Below are positions 7,704-11,396 of a DNA stretch of 11,396 nt, one piece after another (positions within the stretch are counted from its first letter, which is position 1; every line of letters begins with the position of its first letter). This stretch comes from Lentisphaerota bacterium (GTDB lineage Bacteria; Verrucomicrobiota; Kiritimatiellia; UBA8416; JAFGIZ01): contig JAFGIZ010000320.1 of NCBI GenBank assembly GCA_016929365.1, positions 1-11,396 on the forward strand. Reading direction: 5' to 3'. A program made the position numbers and the translations under genes. The notes under the pieces are model-generated. The model ran no database searches and had not been told where the DNA came from. It saw only the letters and a list, made by a program, of their open reading frames with translations.

Positions 7704-8813
7704 ATGGCCAATACGTACAACATTGCATTGATCGGCGGGGACGGAACAGGCCCCGAAGTCGCGCGCGAAGCCCGCAAGGCCGTCGAGGCCGCCGGGGCGC
7801 GGTTCAATTTCAAGACGCATTTCGTCGCATACGATTTCGGCGGGGAGCGCTACCTGAAAACCGGCGAGGTCCTGCCGGATTCGGCGGTGGACGAGCTGCG
7901 CCGGCACGACGCGATCCTGCTCGGAGCGATCGGTCATCCCGACGTCAAGCCGGGTATTCTCGAGAAAGGAATCCTGCTGCGTCTGCGTTTCGAACTCGAC
8001 CAGTACATCAATTTACGGCCCGTCAAACTCTACCCCGGCGTCGCGTGCCCCCTGGCCGACAAAGGTCCGGAAGACATCGATTTCGTGGTGGTGCGGGAGA
8101 ATACCGAGGACATGTATTGCGGCATGGGCGGGTTTTCGCACCGGGGCACCGCGGACGAGGTGGCCGTCCAGACGGCCATGTACACGCGCATGGGCGTTGA
8201 GCGCGCGTTGCGTTACGCGTTTGAGTATACGCAGCGCCGCCGGCAGCCGCGTCCCTGGAAAGGCCTCTCGGCGGCGGACAAGCAGGCCGGGAAGGTCGGC
8301 CAGCTCACACTTGTGGGCAAAACCAACGTGCTGACCTACGTGTACGATCTGTGGGAGCGGGCGTTTCATGAAATCGGCGAGGCGGCGTACCCGGACGTCA
8401 AGCGGGACTATAACCACGTGGATGCCTGCTGCATGTGGTTCGTCAAGAACCCCGAATGGTATGACGTTATCGTCACCGGCAACATGTTCGGCGACATCAT
8501 TACCGACCTGGGCGCCATGATCCAGGGCGGCATGGGGATTGCCGCGGGCGGAAACATCAATCCCGAAGGCGTCAGCATGTTCGAGCCGATCGGCGGCTCG
8601 GCGCCGAAATACACCGGCCGGAACGTGATCAATCCCCTGGCGGCCGTCTGCGCCGGGGCCATGATGCTGGACACGCTGGGCGAACGCGAGGCGGCCGCCG
8701 CCGTTGAAAAAGCGGTGATGGACGTCACGGCGCACTGCATCAAGAGCCTCTCCGCGGGTCGCATGGGACGGTCCACCACCGAGGTCGGCGACCTGGTGGC
8801 CGAGCGCGTGTAA
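7704..8813 (+). CDS. leuB: 3-isopropylmalate dehydrogenase-type beta-decarboxylating dehydrogenase
   Basis: Member of the isocitrate/isopropylmalate dehydrogenase family, 369 residues; probably the third step of leucine synthesis, converting 3-isopropylmalate to 2-oxoisocaproate. Visible are GGDGTGPEV (11-19), the substrate segment LLRLRFELDQYINLRP (91-106) with the Leu-Leu pair typical of isopropylmalate enzymes and Arg95/Arg105, RENTEDMY with Arg131 and Tyr138, catalytic Lys206 in GKTNVL, Asp240, and metal-binding Asp264/Asp268 in FGDIITDLG. The cofactor loop GGSAPKYTG (298-305) carries Lys302-Tyr303, as in NADP-dependent isocitrate dehydrogenase, rather than the Asp-Ile of NAD-dependent LeuB. 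The ATG at 7704 is chosen over one at 7641 because the family starts here and AGGGA lies at 9 nt. It is followed by asd, a common partner. Tartrate or malate activity cannot be excluded. Confidence 0.85.
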   Translation: MANTYNIALIGGDGTGPEVAREARKAVEAAGARFNFKTHFVAYDFGGERYLKTGEVLPDSAVDELRRHDAILLGAIGHPDVKPGILEKGILLRLRFELDQYINLRPVKLYPGVACPLADKGPEDIDFVVVRENTEDMYCGMGGFSHRGTADEVAVQTAMYTRMGVERALRYAFEYTQRRRQPRPWKGLSAADKQAGKVGQLTLVGKTNVLTYVYDLWERAFHEIGEAAYPDVKRDYNHVDACCMWFVKNPEWYDVIVTGNMFGDIITDLGAMIQGGMGIAAGGNINPEGVSMFEPIGGSAPKYTGRNVINPLAAVCAGAMMLDTLGEREAAAAVEKAVMDVTAHCIKSLSAGRMGRSTTEVGDLVAERV

Positions 8814-8847
8814 CGCCGCGGCGGGAACGGGTCAAGGGAAGGACGCC

Positions 8848-9861
8848 ATGGACGGCAAGCCACAGTTGAAGGTCGGCATCGTGGGGATCGGTGCGGTCGG
8901 CGCCGAGCTGGTCAAGGTGCTGCGCCAGCGGGCCTTTCCGGCCGGGGAAATCCGCATCCTGGCGCGTTCGGAACGGGACGAAGCGGTGGCGGGCGAAACG
9001 TTTCACGTCGTTCCCGCTTCGCCCGAGGCATTTGACGGCCTCGATATCGCCTTTTTTGCCGGGACCGAGGGCGCCCGGGGGGCGTCGAAGCAATACGGCT
9101 GGGACGCGGTCAAGCGGGGCGTGGTCGTGATCGACAACGGCGACGATTTCCGCATGGATCCCCGCGTGCCGCTCGTGATCCCGGAAATCAACGCCGCGGC
9201 GCTGCGCGAACACGGGGGCTTCATTGCCAATCCGAACTGCAGTACCATAATCGCCCTGATGGCCGTGGCGCCGTTGCACCGCGCCGCGGGCGTACGGCGT
9301 TTCGTCGCGTGCACGTACCAGTCGGTGTCCGGGACGGGCCGGTCCGCCATCGATGAACTGGACCGGCAGGCGCGGGCGTACGCGGCGGGCGAGCCGCCGG
9401 AGGCGCAGGCCTACCCGCACCCCATCGCCTTCAACGTCATCCCCCAGATCGGCAGCCTGCGGGACGAAATGCCGGGCTACACGAGCGAGGAAAAAAAGAT
9501 GCTGTTCGAAACCCGGAAAATTCTGGGCGACGAGACGATCCGCGTCACGGCCACCTGCGTCCGCGTCCCGGTTTTCTGCGGGCACGCGGAGGCGCTGCAT
9601 CTCGAACTGGAACACCCGCTGACACCCGACGAGGCGCGCGCCGTGCTGGCGGAGGCGCCGGGCGTGACCGTGGTGGACGATGTGCCGCACGCGCGCTATC
9701 CGATGCCGGCGGATGCCGCGGGCCGGGACGAGGTTCTGGTGGGCCGCATCCGGGCCGACGAAAGCGCCGTCAACGGGTTGGCCCTCTTCGTGGCGGGCGA
9801 CAATCTGCGCAAAGGCGCGGCCTTGAACGCCGTCCAGATCGCCGAGGCCTTACGGCTCTGA
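8848..9861 (+). CDS. asd: Aspartate-semialdehyde dehydrogenase
   Basis: Reduces aspartyl phosphate to aspartate semialdehyde with NADPH, the branch point to lysine/diaminopimelate, threonine and methionine; cytoplasmic. The 337-residue product has the usual length. It shows the N-terminal nucleotide-binding VGIVGIGAVGAEL (9-21), FFAGTEGARGASK, the active-site FIANPNCSTI with Cys131 (codon 9238-9240), YQSVSGTGRSAIDEL, NVIPQIGS, and RVPVFCGHAEAL with the catalytic-type His246. The ATG at 8848 follows AAGGA about 5 nt upstream. The gap to leuB is 34 bp, so the two form one unit. The last 12 bp overlap the convergent lipoprotein gene. Nothing looks degenerate. Confidence 0.96.
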   Translation: MDGKPQLKVGIVGIGAVGAELVKVLRQRAFPAGEIRILARSERDEAVAGETFHVVPASPEAFDGLDIAFFAGTEGARGASKQYGWDAVKRGVVVIDNGDDFRMDPRVPLVIPEINAAALREHGGFIANPNCSTIIALMAVAPLHRAAGVRRFVACTYQSVSGTGRSAIDELDRQARAYAAGEPPEAQAYPHPIAFNVIPQIGSLRDEMPGYTSEEKKMLFETRKILGDETIRVTATCVRVPVFCGHAEALHLELEHPLTPDEARAVLAEAPGVTVVDDVPHARYPMPADAAGRDEVLVGRIRADESAVNGLALFVAGDNLRKGAALNAVQIAEALRL

Positions 9862-10026
9862 AAGGCCGGGCAGGAGCGGACTGCCTTCCCAGGACTGCGG
9901 CGCATTCCAGGGGATCTCCGACTCCGCCGTGACACAGCCGGCCGACAGGACCAGCGCCAGCAGTCCGGCCCACGCCGCGACTTTTCGAATCAACGGCAGG
10001 CGGAACCTGGCGGAGAGCGCATGCAT
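9850..10026 (-). CDS. Tiny lipoprotein, 58 residues
   Basis: The precursor starts MHALSARFRL with several basic residues, then a hydrophobic stretch (about 16-29) ending in the lipobox L27-S-A-G-C31. Lipidation at Cys31 would leave a mature peptide of only 28 residues, CVTAESEIPWNAPQSWEG followed by SPLLPGLSEP. Val at position +2 does not give the Asp inner-membrane retention signal, so the outer membrane is likely in a Gram-negative cell. The ATG (10024-10026) lies 14 nt after the stop of the coiled-coil gene on the same strand and has no clear Shine-Dalgarno, which suggests translational coupling. The larger open frame that contains it reads into the coiled-coil gene and is not used. The Trp/Pro-rich mature part recalls small lipoproteins of Verrucomicrobiota, from memory only. 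Its TAA stop overlaps the end of asd tail to tail. Confidence 0.7.
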   Translation of the reverse strand: MHALSARFRLPLIRKVAAWAGLLALVLSAGCVTAESEIPWNAPQSWEGSPLLPGLSEP

Positions 10027-10040
10027 GACGGCAGGCCGGA

Positions 10041-11174
10041 TCAGTAGAACACCACGTCGCCTTCGCGGACGGGCATCTGCTGCCAGGAATTCAGGATGTC
10101 GGCAACACCGAGCTGCTGCTCGGGTTTGACGTGAGTCAGGCGGACCTTCGTCACAAAGACGTCGCGCCCGTCCTTGGCCGGCCGCTTGACCATCAGCTCC
10201 ATGCCGGCCAGGCGGCCCTCGAGCTTCGCTTCCTGCAGTTCCTGCGTGAAGGGCTCGCTCAGCTCGATAATCACAAAATTCCACTTTTCGTGCACGGCGG
10301 CCACGCGGCCTTTGGTGCCGGTCGGCAAGGCGGGGATAATCGCCTCGGGCGCGGCTCCGTCCGCGACGCGGGCGCCTTCGCCCATGCTGCCCGCCTGGCG
10401 CAGGGCGTCGTTCTCTTCCTTGAGGCGCTCGATTTGCGCCTCGAGATCCTGGTTCTTCTCAACCGCCCGGGCAATCTGGTCTTTCTGGTCGAGAATGTCG
10501 TTTTCGAGCGCTTCCTTTTCCTCGTTCAGGATGGCGATGCTGTCGTTCAGCGACGCGATTTCCTGTTTCAGCGGCTCGATCTGCCCCTTGAGATCGGTGA
10601 TGTCGCCGAGGGCCACGCGCAGCTCGTTCTTGCGCGCGTTAACGGCCTTGATCGTCTCGACCAGCTCCGCGCGCACCCGCGAGAGCTGCTGGCGGGTCCG
10701 GTTGAGGCGCGTGTACTGGTCGCCGGCCTTCGAGAGCAGGAGGTCCAGTACATCCTGCATCGTCCCCGGGCCGGTCGTAATGGGTACGCCCGTGGCATCG
10801 CGCATCGGTTTGCCGGTTACGGGGTCGATCCGGTAATAACTCATGAGCTGGGGGCGCATCGGCTTCAGGTCGAGTGCGGCCTGGTCCTGGGATTCCAGGG
10901 CGGGCTCGTAAGCCCCCCAGAAATCGGTCAGCTCCGGGCTCTCGATGACTTCGTCGGTACAGGGCGAAATGTCGCGTTCGGGATAGTCCGGCTCGCGTTC
11001 GGCCTCCGGCGCTTCGGCCTCGATGGCGGCGCCGACCGCGATGACGGCATTCTCCAGGGTCTGGGTCCGGGCCTTCAGCAACTCGCGCTTGCCGAAAAGT
11101 CCGAGCCCCAGCACCAGCGCGGCGATGCTCAGTAAGAGCAGTATCGCGACGAACACCTTTAGCAGCTTGTCCAT
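10041..11174 (-). CDS. Membrane-anchored coiled-coil protein with C-terminal beta domain
   Basis: The 377-residue protein has an uncleaved N-terminal membrane helix (residues 5-27, VFVAILLLLSIAALVLGLGL), so the rest is likely periplasmic. Residues 30-140 form a linker with an acidic stretch (52-70) and a PVTGKPMRDATG segment. Residues about 142-262 are a long heptad-rich coiled coil (LKGQIEPLKQEIASLNDSIA, LEAQIERLKEEN). Residues 285-377 look like a compact beta domain, starting TKGRVAAVHEKWNFVIIELS and ending LGVADILNSW...VREGDVVFY. A similar C-terminal pattern (G-V-x3-V..W.FVV...ADI...GD.V) recurs, as I remember it, in uncharacterised Verrucomicrobiota proteins. The ATG at 11174 has AAGGA 6 nt upstream. 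It is co-oriented with the small lipoprotein 14 nt downstream. A cell-envelope scaffold role is inference only. Confidence 0.85.
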   Translation of the reverse strand: MDKLLKVFVAILLLLSIAALVLGLGLFGKRELLKARTQTLENAVIAVGAAIEAEAPEAEREPDYPERDISPCTDEVIESPELTDFWGAYEPALESQDQAALDLKPMRPQLMSYYRIDPVTGKPMRDATGVPITTGPGTMQDVLDLLLSKAGDQYTRLNRTRQQLSRVRAELVETIKAVNARKNELRVALGDITDLKGQIEPLKQEIASLNDSIAILNEEKEALENDILDQKDQIARAVEKNQDLEAQIERLKEENDALRQAGSMGEGARVADGAAPEAIIPALPTGTKGRVAAVHEKWNFVIIELSEPFTQELQEAKLEGRLAGMELMVKRPAKDGRDVFVTKVRLTHVKPEQQLGVADILNSWQQMPVREGDVVFY

Positions 11175-11217
11175 GGCATGTCCTTAAATATACGGCCCCT
11201 TCCAGAAAAGCGGATTC

Positions 11218-11246
11218 ACACTACGACAATCCGAAAAGCGGCGCAA
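11218..11246 (-). promoter_or_regulatory. Candidate promoter of the coiled-coil/lipoprotein operon
   Basis: On the minus strand TTGCGC (11241-11246), 17 nt, TAGTGT (11218-11223). The -35 hexamer and spacer are identical to those of the SDR-gnd promoter. Initiation near 11211 gives a leader of about 37 nt. It lies just past the intrinsic terminator at 11251-11275, as expected for an independent unit. Confidence 0.4.
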
Positions 11247-11250
11247 GGCC

Positions 11251-11275
11251 AAAAAGCGGCGCCGGGTGCCGCCGC
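11251..11275 (-). terminator. Candidate intrinsic terminator, minus strand
   Basis: On the minus strand GCGGCG (11270-11275) pairs with CGCCGC (11256-11261) around an 8-nt loop and is followed at once by TTTTT (11251-11255). The preceding AAG (11276-11278 region) can extend pairing to the T-run with one bulge. It would end a transcript entering from a minus-strand gene to the right of the window. Confidence 0.45.
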
Positions 11276-11346
11276 CTTCGCGCCCGCCCTGCGCGGCGCA
11301 CGGCGGGGAACAGCAGTGTAGCGTTTTGTGTGTAAAAGCAGAGGGG

Positions 11347-11364
11347 GATAGTCAAGGGACTATC
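11347..11364. repeat. Small inverted repeat near the right edge
   Basis: GATAGTC (11347-11353) and GACTATC (11358-11364) are exact reverse complements around AAGG. No gene is in reach to assign a role. It lies directly before the ACAGGAT-type repeat and may be part of the same intergenic element. Confidence 0.4.
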
Positions 11365-11365
11365 A

Positions 11366-11396
11366 GACGGGATTAACAGGATAGACAGGATGAGAC
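11366..11396. repeat. ACAGGAT-type intergenic repeat, cut by the window edge
   Basis: GATTAACAGGAT followed by AGACAGGATGAG contains ACAGGAT twice (11376-11382 and 11385-11391) with a 9-nt period. Strings of the form GATTAACAGGAT..ACAGGATG are, from memory, scattered between genes in many environmental bacterial genomes. The element continues beyond the window, so its unit and copy number cannot be judged. Confidence 0.4.

Noticed and set aside
9850..10284. 144-codon minus-strand frame containing the lipoprotein
   Set aside because: Its first part overlaps the coiled-coil gene in another frame; only the last 58 codons, starting at the ATG at 10026, make a sensible protein.
11189..11194. TATATT on the minus strand as a -10 box for the coiled-coil gene
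   Set aside because: It would start transcription within the Shine-Dalgarno region and has no -35 at a suitable distance. The pair at 11218-11246 fits better.
11204..11262. Three AAAAGCGG copies (from about 11206, 11234 and 11252)
   Set aside because: Spacing is irregular, and one copy is explained by the intrinsic terminator; too short to call a repeat array.

Overview
The window is GC-rich (roughly two thirds G+C by eye) bacterial chromosome, densely packed with housekeeping genes in short operons on both strands. There is no sign of phage, transposon, plasmid, CRISPR or defence genes. The best guess for the source is a member of the Verrucomicrobiota/Kiritimatiellota part of the PVC group. 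The main grounds are the coiled-coil protein with a C-terminal 'GDVVFY' beta domain, a tiny lipoprotein whose mature part is rich in Trp and Pro, and an SDR-type mannonate oxidoreductase. This placement rests on remembered family patterns, not on a search.

Layout. (1) 1-2288, plus strand: the C-terminal two thirds of pyruvate phosphate dikinase (ppdK, cut by the left edge), followed 17 bp later by adenine phosphoribosyltransferase (apt). (2) 2301-4635, minus strand: an SDR oxidoreductase of the D-mannonate oxidoreductase (fructuronate reductase) type, then 6-phosphogluconate dehydrogenase (gnd). This operon converges on apt, and a perfect 22-bp palindrome covers both stop codons. (3) 4636-4810: a divergent promoter region. 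(4) 4811-7027, plus strand: a translation cluster of ribosomal protein L31 (rpmE), release factor 1 (prfA) and the release-factor glutamine methyltransferase (prmC). A strong hairpin lies between rpmE and prfA, and prfA and prmC overlap by ATGA. (5) 7085-7600, plus strand: an unrecognised 171-residue protein with a C-terminal membrane segment. (6) 7704-9861, plus strand: a LeuB-type beta-decarboxylating dehydrogenase and aspartate-semialdehyde dehydrogenase (asd). (7) 9850-11174, minus strand: a membrane-anchored coiled-coil protein followed by a 58-residue lipoprotein whose 3' end overlaps asd tail to tail. (8) 11175-11396: no gene. It holds a probable promoter and an intrinsic terminator on the minus strand, a small hairpin, and the start of an ACAGGAT-type repeat cut by the right edge.

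How the genes fit together. PrmC methylates the GGQ glutamine of the RF1 encoded just upstream. PPDK and APT share AMP and pyrophosphate as reactants or products, so their linkage makes metabolic sense. leuB and asd serve branched-chain and aspartate-family amino-acid synthesis. The SDR and gnd suggest sugar-acid handling. I do not see a clearly new multi-gene system. The least explained items are the coiled-coil/lipoprotein pair, the 171-residue orphan, and the hairpin in front of prfA.
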